64,000 bases of DNA from Epiperipatus broadwayi (taxonomy: Eukaryota; Onychophora; Udeonychophora; Euonychophora; Peripatidae), in NCBI GenBank assembly GCA_028023455.1, contig JAQFVV010000028.1, positions 436,001 through 500,000 on the forward strand. Reading direction: 5' to 3'. Below the pieces are notes generated by a model. That model did no database searches and was not told where the DNA came from. It was given only the letters and a program-made list of their open reading frames with translations. Positions 1 through 11,323 of the stretch are shown here, one piece after another (positions within the stretch are counted from its first letter, which is position 1; the number at the start of each line of letters is the position of its first letter). Made by a program: the position numbers and the translations under genes.

Positions 1-860
1 AGAAGTATTTTGTGGATTAAAATGGGAAACTAAAGGAGTGAAAGTAAATGGAGATTATTTAAGTCATTTAGATTTCGCAGATGATGTAGTTGTTTTTGCA
101 AATAATGCTTCAGAGCTGCAGGATATGTTGCAGGAATTATCAGATGAAAGTAGGAAAGTAGGACTAAAGATAAATGTTAAAAAGACTAAAGTAATGTTTA
201 ATCGATTTGCTCAAAATATGAAAATAAAGATTGATTATGATGAATTAGAAGAAGTTAACAGTTACAAATATCTTGGTCAGATTATTAATACAGATGGAAA
301 CATAATGGAGGAAATTAATCATAGAATTAAACTTGGTTGGAGTGCTTTTGGTAGAAATAACTTGATACTAAAAGGAAATATGCCTATGTGTTTGAAAGGA
401 AGGTTTTTAACAAATGTGTTTTACCAGTTCTTACTTATGGATCTGAGACTTGGACACTCAATATAAAAGCAATACAGAGACTTCAGACCACTCAAAGAAG
501 TATGGAGAGATGTATGTTGGGAGTAACAAGAAGAGATCAAAAACGCAATGTATGGGTAAGAGAACAAACAGGTGTTACTGACCTCATTGAAAAAATAAAA
601 AGATTGAAGTGGAGTTGGACTGGAAATATTGCTAGAAGAGATGATAATAGATGTACAATTGAAATTTTAAACTGGATTCCAAGAGATTGTAAAAGACCCA
701 GAAAGAGACCACATGTGAGATGGATGGATGAAATAAGAAAGTGTGCAGGGGTGATGTGGAGAAGAGAAGCTGAATATCGGAGAAGATGGATTAAACTTGG
801 AGAGACCTTCATCCTGCAGTGGATTGATAATGGTTGATAATGATGATGATGAACATGACA
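1..860 (+). pseudogene. RTE-type LINE, 3' part of reverse transcriptase, frameshifted
   Basis: This is the C-terminal part of a non-LTR reverse transcriptase, continuing beyond the left edge of the window. Positions 38-466 encode the palm motif FADDVVVFA (the DD pair that binds metal) followed by LKINVKKTKVM and SYKYLGQIIN. A shift of frame near 400 moves the reading to 388-837, which begins VFNKCVLPVLTYGSETWTL and runs through RRDQKRN, a KWSWTGNIARR block and RRWIKLGETFILQWIDNG before a stop. The order LTYGSETW, MLG, W.G..AR, RP..RW.DEI and a QW.D end is typical of RTE-clade elements. The stop is followed at once by a short TGATAATGATGATGATGA tail, the kind of 3' microsatellite RTE elements end with. 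Related 3' ends recur at about 4.2, 13.8, 33.8, 48.6 and 60.5 kb, so it is a multi-copy family. The copy is dead because of the frameshift. Confidence 0.9.
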
Positions 861-3800
861 TGTTTGTTTTATGACTTAATCCTCCTACACTCTGACAGTT
901 TTCTTTGTTTTCACTTACTGTAAGCTTTCAACTTTTATTTTAGTATCAACCATTATTATATAACAGAATATAATGAAAATATACAGAAAATCACAATTAT
1001 TTTAAAAATTAGATTTTAATTCAAAGTACCATTTTTTCATTTAATTGTCAGGAGGAGCAAAGTGGATTTGTAAAATGAATAAAATTTTCTTGGTTTGACA
1101 TGTGTATCTAAAATGTGAATGAATAATTATCAATATATTATAAATCTATCAACTTATGCTTTAAAAATTTTAATTTTTTTAGTAATTTTTATGATATTGC
1201 TATATTTTCTAATAGACTATTAGTGATGACTTATTTTAAATAGATTATATTTGCCACCACCATAATTTCCATGGTAATGTTACTCAAAAAAATATAACCT
1301 TTTACATTTTAAAACAAAACATTTCTGTAGAAAATAAATATATAATAATATATTTCTTGATTTCTAATAATTATCACACAATTATTGTGCATAAATAACG
1401 ATAAATTTTCCAAAAAAAAAATCAACTTTTTAGTCATTTGTAATACTTTCACAATGTAACATCACAATGTTTGAGACTTTCAAGAATACAGTGGTTACTC
1501 ACCACTGTGGAATTTTGCAATCTTTGAAACTCCCACATTTTCAAATACCCTGACATCTTTAGAAATGTTTTGAAATTAAAACTGTAGAAAAAATATATAT
1601 GCATTTTAATGCTCAGAAAAAAAAAGCAAAATCTTTCAATAAAGGGCTATACATGCAAATAGAAATTCTAGATTTCTCAGGGATTAGACCTACACCTGAA
1701 TGAACATAGAGTTAACCCACAAAAGAACAATGTGCAACAATAAATTTTGTTTTAAATGAAGAAAAACCAACATTTTAAATGATTCAAACTATATATAGAC
1801 ATGAACCATATGGTCACTAAAATGTTTTCAGATGATTTGCAAAATTCCATGATAGTAGGAGAAGCATTAGAGGTCTTAGATTGAATATGTATTCTCTGTG
1901 ATAATGTTTCATATGTTATGTTTAATAGTATTTTTAAATAGCATCAATATATAATAAGTTAGGAGGTGATAAATTCCTTAATGCAATCTGTATTAAATTT
2001 ATTAAACAGCTCACTCATGTCATGTTCAACCGCAAAACAGATACAAAGGAAACCCATTTCCGTATATGCTTTTAAGTGTCTGTATGTCTCCTAGCAGCAG
2101 CAGAATGGTAGACTGTGAGCAGAAGGTCTGCATAAGGTTGTTCAGTTCTACCACTACTCATTAGGAAATGACACAAAAATGAAGCCCGTTTTCATCTAGT
2201 GGCACTGTGTTCTTTGACACAATCCTTCAGTGGTAGATATCTGGATCCAAAGTCGATGCATCGACTTCCGGCAGCGTTCAAACTTCTTACGAACAAGTAA
2301 TAGCGACATTTCAATTATTTATTAGTTGTAAGATTAAAAAGAAGGTATTTATCATTAATATTTGTACTTATAAAATATTCAACGCATAACGGTAACTGAT
2401 GAAAATATATAAAAAACGAACTCACCCCCGTATAGATAAAACCCTTCATTTTAAGTGCAACGCCATTTTTCTAGTCGTTGCTAAGCAATTATAAATAAGC
2501 TTCGTTGTAGTTAAAATGGTTTATTTTATTGATATGTGGGTGGATTGATTATTTGTATAAAAGAAAAAAGAGAGCAGTATAAATGTATGTAATCAGACGT
2601 CGCCTTTCTTTGTTCTCTTTTAAAGAGTATAAAAACAATAACTTAGAATATGTTTTACATTTCCTTAATGACTTACTGCATCAGAACGCAATTTATGTAT
2701 TTTCATTTTTTTTTTTTTTTTGCATTTAAAAAATACCGAAAACTTAAATAACTGTACAGACTTTTTATAAAATCTTTTATACATATCATATTTTTTTGTC
2801 CAACTTGCAGCCTTTTTAATAGCAGTCTTTTCCCTCGTCAATTTATTTCCCATTAGAAAATTTTCTTTGTTTGTTTTCTATCTATCTATAGTTAAAAAAA
2901 AAAAAAAAAAACTTAAAATTTTTTTCTTTCTATTTTTCTGATACTGTCTTCTATTTCTTCCTGCAATTTGAAAAAAAAAAAACAACCTCTTTTTGCAGTC
3001 AACTCTTAAATAACTCAATCTAAGATTTGTTTATTTATTGACTATCGCAAATCAATCCTCAAAAGAACTTGGTAAAGATTTTTTTAATTATTTATTTAAA
3101 ATAAAAATAAAAATCTTTACCAAAAATAAAATAAAAAGAAACATTTTTATATAAATTGTTAGAAGAAGAATACTTTTTTTTTTTTAAAAAATATTATTGA
3201 CAAGTAAACTCTAATAAAAGAATTACAGGATGTCCGTAAAAATAACTTAAATATTATCAATAACTATTTACAGGTGTCTGTCTGTTGTAAATTACACATA
3301 TCTACGTCTTCACTTTGATCTCTCTGAGACAATTAAAAGTAAGTAAGATAAATACTTTTACTTTTACCCAATTAATTTTAATTATTAATTAGTATATATA
3401 TTAAAACACCGAAAATTATAAATATAATTATATTTGCAATTACGCTCTAGGTATACGAAGATTGCCCGTATTTCAAACCTTAAATATAGAGTATGGACTT
3501 GGAACGGAAATAAATGTAACTTCCAATGAGCTATAATTAAACCAATAGACAAACGGATTTGCAATTACTTCTGTTAAATACATAGAGTGCAAAAAAAAAA
3601 AAATCGTTTTCAACTCTAATGCCATCTATAGTTAGCATTAGTAATCACTGATTACTGCATTTAAATCTCTATGCAAGGTAAGTTTCTGACATTTGCATTT
3701 ATCAATGAAGCTTGTGATTTATAGTTGGAAGTAATACAATAGCACATCTAGCAATTATCTTTAATTCTGATTTTACTGTTCAAGCTAAAAGTCTAAAATT

Positions 3801-4170
3801 TAAAACACCCCTAAAGGTTTTGACCTAGATCAACTTACTTAAACAGTCGTGTAAATCTAATTCAAGAGTTATAACTACATATTTTGAACCTCAGTTCTTT
3901 TTAATTTTTAGGTAGTTTTTTATTTCTCTGGTAAGAAATAAGAACAATAAATCATTCATTTAGTTTGAATATTCAGTGATTACAAATTAATAGTGCATTT
4001 AAACACCCGAGGACCATTTTCTGCCTTTATCACTGAAGACAGTTATGCATTTTACTAAGAAAATAACATGCTAAATACCTTAAGGGTTTGAACCCAAGTC
4101 ATAGATCATACATTGTGTGAACTGGAAAAGTGAGTGATTTGTTATAATAAATATAGATATTCCATAGGTT
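861..4170. other. AT-rich spacer, no gene seen
   Basis: No coding signal or recognisable repeat was found apart from homopolymer A/T runs (for example 2,707-2,721 and 2,894-2,911) and one hairpin at 3,069-3,123. The part from about 2,030 to 2,300 is less AT-rich than its surroundings but matches nothing I recognise. Confidence 0.5.
3069..3123. repeat. short perfect-arm hairpin
   Basis: TTGGTAAAGATTTTT at 3,069 is matched by its reverse complement AAAAATCTTTACCAA ending at 3,123, with an A/T loop between. The role is unknown. Confidence 0.6.
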
Positions 4171-4305
4171 CAGCAATTGTGAGATAGATAGATGAAATAA
4201 GAAAGTGTATTGGTGTGGTATGGAGAAGAGTAGTTATTGATAGGAAAAACTTTATTAAACTTGAAAAGATATTCATCCTGCAATGGATTGATAATGGCTG
4301 AAAAT
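4171..4305 (+). pseudogene. RTE LINE 3'-end fragment
   Basis: The sequence from GATAGATGAAATAAGAAAGTG to the CCTGCAATGGATTGATAATGG end repeats the last ~130 bp of the LINE at 721-835, with substitutions and a small deletion. It encodes remnants of the DEIRKC and FILQWIDN stretches only. Confidence 0.75.
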
Positions 4306-4644
4306 GATAATTATGTCCTTTAGCAAAAAAAGAAAATTAAATATATTCATAAACTATTGAAATTAAAGAGAAGCTATTATAAAATTTAACATATTTCCCC
4401 TAGAACATGAATCAAACAAGAAAGTTATATTAAAAATCAAGAATTAAAACGCCTAGCGATCACTCAAGATTAGATTAAGATGATACAGATACTATGCAAG
4501 ATTAGATTAATATCAGCCAGTAAGCTGCATCATGGTTACAATTCACAATAGTGACAACTATATAAATGTTTACAGAAATTAAGTGAAGAAAATTCAGCCT
4601 AGTTTTAAGGTAAACTTATTGATCATAGCACATTATATATGTAT

Positions 4645-4866
4645 ATAAATTAATTAGTAAATGGGATCTCCATTAATCTATAGCAAAAGTGTATAACTTC
4701 AGGCTGAATGAAAACAATAGCGAACCTGTCCAAGCTACTTCTAATAAAAAGGATAGGTTTGCTAGTGTTTTCATTCAACCGGCAGAACCGGTTTTATTGA
4801 TTGCTGCACAACTGTGGATTTAACTTCATTTATATAACAGAGATTCAATTTACTAATTAATTTACA
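4645..4866. repeat. palindromic element, family F
   Basis: A ~220 bp foldback. The outer arms are TAAATTAATTAGTAAAT on the left and ATTTACTAATTAATTTA on the right. The inner arms pair GAATGAAAACAATAGCGAACC (about 4,706-4,727) with GGTTTGCTAGTGTTTTCATTC (about 4,755-4,777). No ORF. It is probably a MITE, of unknown superfamily. Confidence 0.65.
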
Positions 4867-5002
4867 TCTATATTAATTGTTAAAAATATTAAATTTAAAT
4901 TATATGTACATAATTATAACAATGAATAATATAGTATTTTTATGCTGAATTATATTCTTTCTTTCGCTTTATATTCTTCTACATGCATTGATAAAATTAT
5001 AA

Positions 5003-5176
5003 ATAAACAAATCCACTTTTTTTAACACCATAACAATGCTTATTTTATTTAATTGAACTGGATAAGAGAAAGAAGCTCTGAAGAAGGCTTCTAGTTGATC
5101 AAAATTGTTAGATTGATTAAATTAAATAAAACAAGCATAATTATAGTTATAAAGAAAAGTAGATTTGTTTAATTTT
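5003..5176. repeat. foldback with degenerate hammerhead-like motif
   Basis: The left arm (AAACAAATCCACTTTTTTT, then GCTTATTTTATTTAATT) is the imperfect reverse complement of the right arm (AATTAAATAAAACAAGC, then AGTAGATTTGTTT). Near the turn, CTCTGAAGAAGGC at 5,089 is followed by a decayed GAAAC-like segment (CAAAAT), so it looks like a relic of the family H motif described at 44.3 and 53.0 kb. Confidence 0.5.
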
Positions 5177-5285
5177 TAAACCATGACAAAAGATTAAAAA
5201 TAAAATGAAAAAAAGTCAAAGAGAGTCTGTTTGTTTTGGCAAATATACAGAAATTCTTGTTATATTTTTAATGTTAATATATATA

Positions 5286-5933
5286 TAACAATAAAAATAA
5301 TAAATATAGTGATAATTAATTATTGTATACAGTCTTTCAATCTGCAGAAGTACTTTTGGTTAATTCCTTAAGTCTCCCCAACTACCGTTAAATTCAATAA
5401 ACAAAATGGAAGCAAACATCATCAATTTAAATCTCATGAATCCCAAATTTTAATCTTAGCAGCTTATCTATTAATTATATTCATTTTATTTCTATTTATT
5501 AAAGTTGCCCCCTTAATTTTTCTTTTATTATGGTTTCTCTCTTCATGAAGAATCTTAACACTTTCAATATCAAACTTAAATTTATATTTACATGTCCTTT
5601 CATGATCCAAGAAAACTGAAGCAGTCATTAAATCATTATTATTTTTACTTTTCACATATTTGTAAAACAATTCATGCTCCTTTAATCTTTTTTCACCACT
5701 GCACATTGATTCACCTATATATAATATACATCTATAAAAAATTTGATACACAATATTACTTTTCTGTTTGACAGGTATGATATTTTTAGAATTATTCACT
5801 TCCTAATTTATTTTATGAACTTAATGGCAGTTGAGAAGGGTTAAGGAATTAATTGAAAGTACTTCTGCAGATAGAAAGATGATATATAGTAGCTAATTAC
5901 TGTTACATTTATTATTTTTATTGTTATTACAAT
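5286..5933. mobile_element. GIY-YIG ORF enclosed by ~110-bp inverted repeats
   Basis: The segment 5,286-5,391 is the imperfect reverse complement of 5,821-5,933; both contain CTGCAGAAGTACTTT or its complement, TTAATTCCTTAA and an ACTGCCATTAA-like end. The GIY-YIG reading frame on the minus strand lies wholly between them and no reverse transcriptase domain is present. The outer part of the right repeat (about 5,885-5,965) recurs at 13,455-13,545. This could be a non-autonomous Penelope derivative or one end of a larger inverted Penelope array. Confidence 0.65.
5464..5799 (-). pseudogene. Penelope-like GIY-YIG endonuclease domain
   Basis: A 111-residue open frame matches the C-terminal endonuclease of Penelope-like retroelements. 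Residues ~14-28 read SNIVYQIFYRCILYIGE, the GIY-YIG core with Tyr and the YIG triplet. RLKEH (~38-42) is the conserved arginine/lysine helix. TASVFLDHERTCKYKFKF (~60-77) fits the usual A.A.H.......H..F/W block, and KIKGATLINR near the end fits the R.I.EA..I segment that supplies the catalytic glutamate, here apparently replaced (KG instead of the usual E before A). Penelope elements have a reverse transcriptase in front of this domain; none is seen upstream on this strand. The inverted repeats on both sides suggest it moved or was copied as a cassette. Probably inactive. Confidence 0.8.
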
Positions 5934-6303
5934 AGTTTTTAATCAACAGACATTTTATTTGTTTTATATATATATAAACACTTAGCTTAATATGTATATA
6001 TTTAAGAGGGTACATCAATCATCCTTAGGCTATATAAATATATTTCAATCTGTATGGTAACAAATACAAAGAACAGAATGTCTTCATCGATTCTTAATGT
6101 TTTGGATGCTTATAAGAATTACCTTTGTATCACTGGTGGAAATTCTAAGTGAAACATCACACTAATTAGAATATTAATCAATTATACAAAAATGAAGACA
6201 AGATCTCCCTTTTAGAGCGTTATTTATTGATAGCTTGAAGGAGAATGATTAATTCCTCTTAGTTATATATATAAATTTATTTAACGTACATTAATTACGT
6301 AAG

Positions 6304-6488
6304 TAATATTTACTAAGGCAATAAACCTAAAGCATGTGTGGTTGAAAATGTGAAGGTAGCAACCTATCTACAGGTCTTGACCACAAGCTTACGCATTGGA
6401 AGAAAAGAGGTGGTTAAGACCTGTAGAGGTCCCTACCTTCACATTTTCAACTGCACATGCTTTAGGTTTATTGCCTTAGTAAATATTA
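6304..6488. repeat. palindromic element, family C
   Basis: A 185-bp near-perfect palindrome: TAATATTTACTAAGGCAATA at the left is repeated as its complement at the right (ending AAATATTA at 6,488). The inner arms carry AAGCATGTG, GAAAATGTGAAGGTAG and ACAGGTCTT with their complements. A half copy lies at 38,889-38,986. It is probably a MITE, and no hammerhead motif was found in it. Confidence 0.75.
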
Positions 6489-6499
6489 TATATATAATA

Positions 6500-6592
6500 A
6501 AGAATAGAAATGAGGAAATAATATCCTTGTAAATAGAAACAACCATTTACCTTTGATGTTACAAATTATTACTAATTGTCAATTTCTGAAGC
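6500..6592. repeat. half copy of palindromic family E
   Basis: GAATAGAAATGAGGAAATAATATCC and the following TTACCTTTGATGTTA and ATTACTAATTGTCAATT match the left arm of the full palindrome at 13,134-13,396. Confidence 0.55.
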
Positions 6593-7066
6593 TAACCCAG
6601 TTTTAAAATTAATCTACAATAGCTCTTTTGTTGATGTTTTTTGTTGAGAGTTTTTTGTGTTCAATATTCATATGCAATGTGTTGCTATGAACAGTCAAAT
6701 GCAGCAGAGATATATACCTTTGACTTCAAATGAACTCAAGCTTTAAGCTCAAATAAATTATATACAAAGTTTTCAAAACAAAATGAACATTTTTTAAAAA
6801 TCTAAAACTAAATTTATTTTTTTAATTTTATTTATAATAGATTTCAAATAATTTTTTTTTTAAAAAAAAAACAAAAGCAGACTCTAAATCTATATAAAAT
6901 TTTGTTACCTCTTAATTTTTTTTTATGCAACAATATAACAAAAATAAATTTTTATTTAATAAATAAAAACAATGAAAGATTTAATATTAAAAGTATATAC
7001 AAACATGCTTATGCGAGCACTCTCGCACACACACACATATATATATATCTGTAAAATCATAGAAAG
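6593..7066. other. AT-rich spacer
   Basis: Homopolymer T/A tracts and a CA/TA microsatellite (7,026-7,048); nothing else recognised. Confidence 0.5.
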
Positions 7067-7190
7067 TAGTCAGAACTTAAACAATACCAATGTCAATAAC
7101 AATCAACAATTTCCACCTTTATTGTTAAAAGGTTTCCTTGACAACAGACTGAGATTGTTGATTGTTATTGATATTGTTAAAGTGTTGACT
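7067..7190. repeat. palindromic element, family D, copy 1
   Basis: AGTCAGAACTTAAACAATAC and CAATAACAATCAACAAT at the left are matched by ATTGTTGATTGTTATTGATA and GTTAAAGTGTTGACT at the right. The loop contains TTGACAACAGACTGAG. Further copies are at 7,408-7,475 (half), 51,957-52,076 (full) and 61,128-61,215 (half). Confidence 0.75.
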
Positions 7191-7407
7191 GTTTTTTTTG
7201 TGAACTTGACATTTATAAATATATCTAGCCTTGAGCTCTATTAACTTTATTATCTAAGTAATATATAGTTTCAGTGCAATTTGATATTATAATTAACTAT
7301 TTATTAGTCTGCTTTCAGAACAGATTATATTTACCTGTTTAATGACATTTACTTAAACTTCTTTGTATCAATCATTTCACTCTCTGTGGTCAAGTTGCAA
7401 ACTTCAG

Positions 7408-7475
7408 TAAAGAGGTTGCCTTAACAACAGATTGAGATTGTTGATTATTATTGATATTATTTAAATGTTGATAAC
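7408..7475. repeat. family D half copy
   Basis: GGTTGCCTTAACAACAGATTG followed by ATTGTTGATTATTATTGATA matches the right half of family D. Confidence 0.65.
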
Positions 7476-8342
7476 TTTCAATGAATTTACATTTATAAAC
7501 ATTGAACATTATTAGTTTTATTATTTAAGTAAAATATACATATATACACCTGGGTCTCATTTTACATGATAGATAGGTTCCTCAGAAAACACGCACATAC
7601 AAAATTGTGCAAAAATAGACGTAACTTACCTTGAAAAAGGGGGATACGAACTGTGATTTTTCAAAAATTGTGTAAAAGCAAAGCACCAACATAAAATTAC
7701 TTTAAAATTCGCGCAAAAAAAAATAAGGAAATAAAATATGACTAATAAAAGATTTCAAATTTGAAAAAAATTGAGACGAGACAAATTTTTTTTAACTATA
7801 ATATTTAATTTTATTCAAAACAATATACTTTTATGCATAATTTACAGTAATTTACATTTTTATACACATTTTAATTATTATTGCTATTTGCCGATAAACA
7901 GGTTCGTTTGCAAACTGGTAAAAAATCAGATTCTTCACAAGAGGAAATACAACTAGCACCAATGTCACTCTCATGTTGTGTTAATGGTTTTCTGGTGACA
8001 ACGTAATTAGTAATTAATCTAACAACTAAAAATTAAATTCTTATTTTTGTCTTTAATTTTTTAATTTTCAATTTTAATTGTGCCCACTGCTATTACTCAC
8101 CTTTTAAAAATAAACTTGCGGACACTAAATGATTAATAATTGATTACGTTCTTTTTTAAAAAGCAAAAACAGAATGTGATTTAAAATGCAAAATTAACAC
8201 GCACAATGTTTGAACAAATTTACATTATAATCTTGTAAAATTTAATGTGTGTATACATAAAATGTGGAAATCATGATTTTAATTTCATTATTGCATAAAA
8301 TCTTACTATTATAAAGCACTGAAAATATTGAAATTACTAAGA
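7476..8342. other. AT-rich spacer
   Basis: No coding or repeat family recognised. A stretch at 7,560-7,720 is mildly less AT-rich and unassigned. Confidence 0.45.
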
Positions 8343-8442
8343 TGAAAGTCGAATTCCAATAATGTGCTATTACTTTCAATATGATGTAAGTGCATGAAAT
8401 TTATTATTTAAAGTAATAGCGCATTATTGGAGTTCGACTTCC
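8343..8442. repeat. small palindrome with ~33-bp arms
   Basis: GAAAGTCGAATTCCAATAAT with GTGCTATTACTTT (8,344-8,376) pairs with AAAGTAATAGCGC and ATTATTGGAGTTCGACTTC (8,410-8,442). About 34 bp separate the arms. Possible MITE. Confidence 0.65.
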
Positions 8443-8787
8443 AGAGAAACGTGTATCGCGTAACTTCAAAATCGCGTTAAATAAATTTTGTCCATATCAA
8501 AAGACTGATATAAGCTTTTTTAAAATAAATATTCCAATTTTTGATGATAGAAAATATAAGCAATATGTAACTTTTTTTTATTGGCTTGATTTTTACTAAA
8601 AACTTTCCTGTTTTGTTGGTTTGTTATTTGATAATCATTTTTATGTATAATTTAAAATGCTCCCCCACATACGTACACAATATATATATATTAATGAAAA
8701 CAAGTCATATATCACATGACCTATATAGCCTGAATTTACCAATATGCAGTAAATAAAGAGCATGCTAATAGTTCTAAACAAGCTTAT

Positions 8788-8793
8788 TTTATT
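8788..8793 (-). promoter_or_regulatory. possible polyadenylation signal
   Basis: AATAAA on the minus strand, about 97 bp downstream of the stop codon of the candidate exon at 8,890-9,132. Such hexamers are frequent in AT-rich DNA, so it supports that exon only weakly. Confidence 0.25.
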
Positions 8794-8889
8794 ATTTTTT
8801 AATGATAAATGTCAGAAGAGAAAGCATCTGAAATCTTCATCTAGGATTGTCTCCTTATATATAATTGTCTTCTTTGTATACATTTAATT

Positions 8890-9132
8890 TTACAACAAAA
8901 TTAGGCAAGCACAAATACTTGCAGCAAATAACAAACCATGGATAAGTATTAAATAACACAAAAGATAAAACATCACAGGATCAAATTCCTCAGGTAGTGT
9001 ACAAAATTGAGTGCAGCCACCCTGCAAATCAGTTACTATGGGGAGTCTAGGGCAAATATAGCCACCAATATCTCCCAACACATATACTAGTACAAACATG
9101 CCAAAAATAATCCAAAATATAAATCTATCGTT
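8890..9132 (-). CDS. candidate terminal exon of an unknown membrane protein
   Basis: The open frame on the minus strand encodes a 69-residue stretch from the first ATG (9,099), and stays open further upstream to about 9,132. It has a hydrophobic start (IFWIIFGMFVLVYVLG), a loop with Gly, Pro and four Cys (YICPRLP, QGGCTQFC), an acidic LPEEFD, and a long hydrophobic end (MFYLLCYLILIHGLLFAASICACLILL) before TAA. Two membrane segments joined by a cysteine-bearing loop look more like real protein than its AT-rich surroundings. An AATAAA signal lies ~97 bp beyond the stop at 8,788-8,793. I do not recognise the family, and the upstream splice acceptor (TAG near 9,128) lacks a good pyrimidine tract. 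It may be chance. Confidence 0.3.
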   Translation of the reverse strand, partial: NDRFIFWIIFGMFVLVYVLGDIGGYICPRLPIVTDLQGGCTQFCTLPEEFDPVMFYLLCYLILIHGLLFAASICACLILL

Positions 9133-10518
9133 TTAGAGCACACATTCTCACATTTTTGAACCAATAAATATAAAAACAGTCTGTAGAAATGACAGAAAAT
9201 GCAAAGTGAAAGAAGCTTGCTTTATTGCTAACAATGACAACATCATTAATAAAAAAGAGAATAGTATACAACTCCCAAAAAGTGGAATAAGTAAATCATC
9301 AATTTTAATAAATTAGCATTTACATATAAATATTACAACATTCCAGATGCCTCCAAGTACTATGAATCTGGCATTATCAGCCGAAAGCACATACCTTTAC
9401 ATCGCCAAAATTCATAACATTGAAAACTAATTACAGTAGAGTAAGGAAAATAACTTGAATATAAAATAAAAATAGTAACCAAATGTCTTTATTGCTCAAA
9501 AATTCATTAGATATTGAAGAACCAGAAATGACATAGCTGGGCCATGGTTCACACACACACCTTGGTCTCCAGATTCTGCTATTCTTCCACTGAACCAACT
9601 ATAAATGTATTCATAGTTAAAATATCTTTGTATATAAAGAAAAACTGCGTATATAACAGTGGAGATGATCTATACAGAGTTTTCTGAATTTAAATTACAT
9701 TTAACATGTAGAATGTGCATACACACATGGAATATGTAGTTAAGCTCATGTTAGCCTATTAGTAAATGGTGAATATTTGTGTAGATCACTTTAAAAAGAT
9801 GGAGTACAAAAAATAATAATCTAAGATACTGACTATTTACTAAACAACTTTAATCCACATATGAGCTGCCACAGAAAAATATTGACTGATATTCTCAGTA
9901 AGAGACTTTTATTTCCCAGTCCAATGGGAAGAACAATGAAAAAAAAAACGGGTAAATATAAGCCATGACTTCTGCCCCCTCCCCCATTTATGCGTAAAAG
10001 ACTTCTTATCAGATTTTAATCTTTTCTAATACATTATTAACCCATGAGAATCAATTTTCCTAGGACTTATTCTCATCTTTCATACTGTCCAGCATAACGG
10101 AAAATACTGAATATTATGTACATGTATTTAAACAAAGAAATAAGACTGCGCGCAGAACATGTTTAGATATATAAACAATAAATATTGTAATAACTAATTT
10201 ATTTCTTTTCTTATTTGTTTAAGATGCAATTAATAATAATAATAAAAATAAGAACATATAAAACAAATTAAATATAAAACTATATTCCAGTTATTATTTT
10301 GAGATTTCAATCCAATTAATTTTAATTGAAAATGATGCTCGTCTTTGTTTCGCTATGATATGTTTTTATAAACTTTTAGACTGAAATATTTTATGAAGTT
10401 ATTTTTAGATGAAAACTGAAAGGCATAAACCAAGTAAAATATTAATAGAATTTTACTTATCTAATAATTCACATTAAATATTTACAGAGATAAAACACAC
10501 ACACACTGATTCTTAAGG
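9133..10518. other. AT-rich spacer
   Basis: No gene seen. The stretch 9,345-9,420 is less AT-rich and has a donor-like AAG/GTATGT on the minus strand, but no frame could be joined to the exon candidate at 8,890-9,132. Confidence 0.45.
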
Positions 10519-10532
10519 AAGATTATAAACTT

Positions 10533-11046
10533 AAAACAGGCAAAATTCACTATACGTATTGCCACACACAGCAAGCTAGAGTAATCAATGGATGCCAGAA
10601 GGCATGTGCATAAAATCCCCATCTAGTGCCTACTCATCAAATATACCCAGACTAGTTTCTGGCTTATGGATTTAACTACAAAACTATGAGTCTTAAACTG
10701 AAAACACCTTAATGTTCTCAATCCAAGCCCATTAGCTTATATGTCTGAACCCAGCTCAGTACCCATACATTTTGGTGACTTTGGTTCTTTAATAAACATA
10801 GCCACCACTATTCTATTAGGCAGTGCTCTCAGATCCAAGGCTCCTCACTGACGAAGGCCATAAGCCAGAAACTGGTCTGGGGATATTAGATGAGTAGGCA
10901 CTAGATGGGGATTTTATGCACAAGCCTTCTGGCGTCCATTGATTACTCTAGCTTGCTGTGTGTGGCAATATATATAGTGAGTTTTTCCTGTTTTAACAAC
11001 AGTTATACAAAAGCATAAGAGGTGGTCATGTGATGTTTATTGGCTT
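10533..11046. mobile_element. foldback family A, copy 1, with 14-bp target duplication
   Basis: Perfect direct repeats AAGATTATAAACTT at 10,519-10,532 and 11,047-11,060 bound the element. Its long arms are mutually complementary: the left reads GCCACACACAGCAAGCTAG, AGTAATCAATGGATGCCAG and ATCCCCATCTAGTGCC, and the right carries the complements, ending GCATAAGAGGTGGTCATGTG. No ORF. The right arm contains a hammerhead-like core (10,842-10,883); in the left arm the corresponding part has been deleted after the CTAGTTTCTGG piece. A 14-bp target duplication is long for a cut-and-paste transposon and suggests insertion by a retroelement-type endonuclease. Confidence 0.8.
10842..10883 (+). ncRNA. 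hammerhead-like ribozyme core in family A
   Basis: Stem I strands TCCTCA (10,842-10,847) and TGGGGA (10,878-10,883) form six pairs, one of them G-U. CTGACGA follows (10,848-10,854), then 13 nt with a GGC/GCC stem II, GAAA (10,868-10,871), a short self-complementary stem III (ACTGGT; ACTAGT in sister copies) and GTC with predicted cleavage after 10,877. The departure from the canonical form is an A-A apposition at the base of stem II, where natural hammerheads usually have G-C. Confidence 0.6.
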
Positions 11047-11235
11047 AAGATTATAAACTTGTTATTACAAGAAAAACACGTTTTTTATATGTACAAGAAT
11101 AATTAGTTATCTACCCTCTACTTCAAAACTATCCATTACCTATCTTTTATTCCTATGCCTTATTCAAGTTTATAAGTGAAATAAAACAAAATCCTGATGT
11201 ATTAAACTCAGGCTCACTCACTTAGTTATATAGAT

Positions 11236-11323
11236 AAACCACTAAACATCACATGATTCTGGCATCCATTGATTACTCTGGTTGGCACTGAGTGGCACTA
11301 CTGTATGGAGAGTTTTGCCTGTT
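11236..11323. mobile_element. family A, internally deleted copy 2
   Basis: An 88-bp remnant keeps only the two ends: CACATGATTCTGGCATCC, then GATTACTCTGGTTGGCACTG and GAGAGTTTTGCCTG. It is bounded by perfect 14-bp direct repeats TTAGTTATATAGAT at 11,222-11,235 and 11,324-11,337. The small size shows that even extreme deletion derivatives insert with the same duplication length. Confidence 0.8.

Noticed and set aside
537-861. Antisense open frames over the LINE 3' end
   Set aside because: They are shadows of the plus-strand reverse transcriptase frame.
2396-2430. CTGATGA followed by a later GAAC, tested as a hammerhead
   Set aside because: No GAAA, no stem II and no stem I pairing.
6304-6488. 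Family C palindrome as a ribozyme carrier
   Set aside because: No CTGANGA or GAAA on either strand; it is a plain palindrome.
9393-9428. Micro-exon joined to the candidate exon at 8,890-9,132
   Set aside because: The phase of the donor and the acceptor do not agree without a stop codon.
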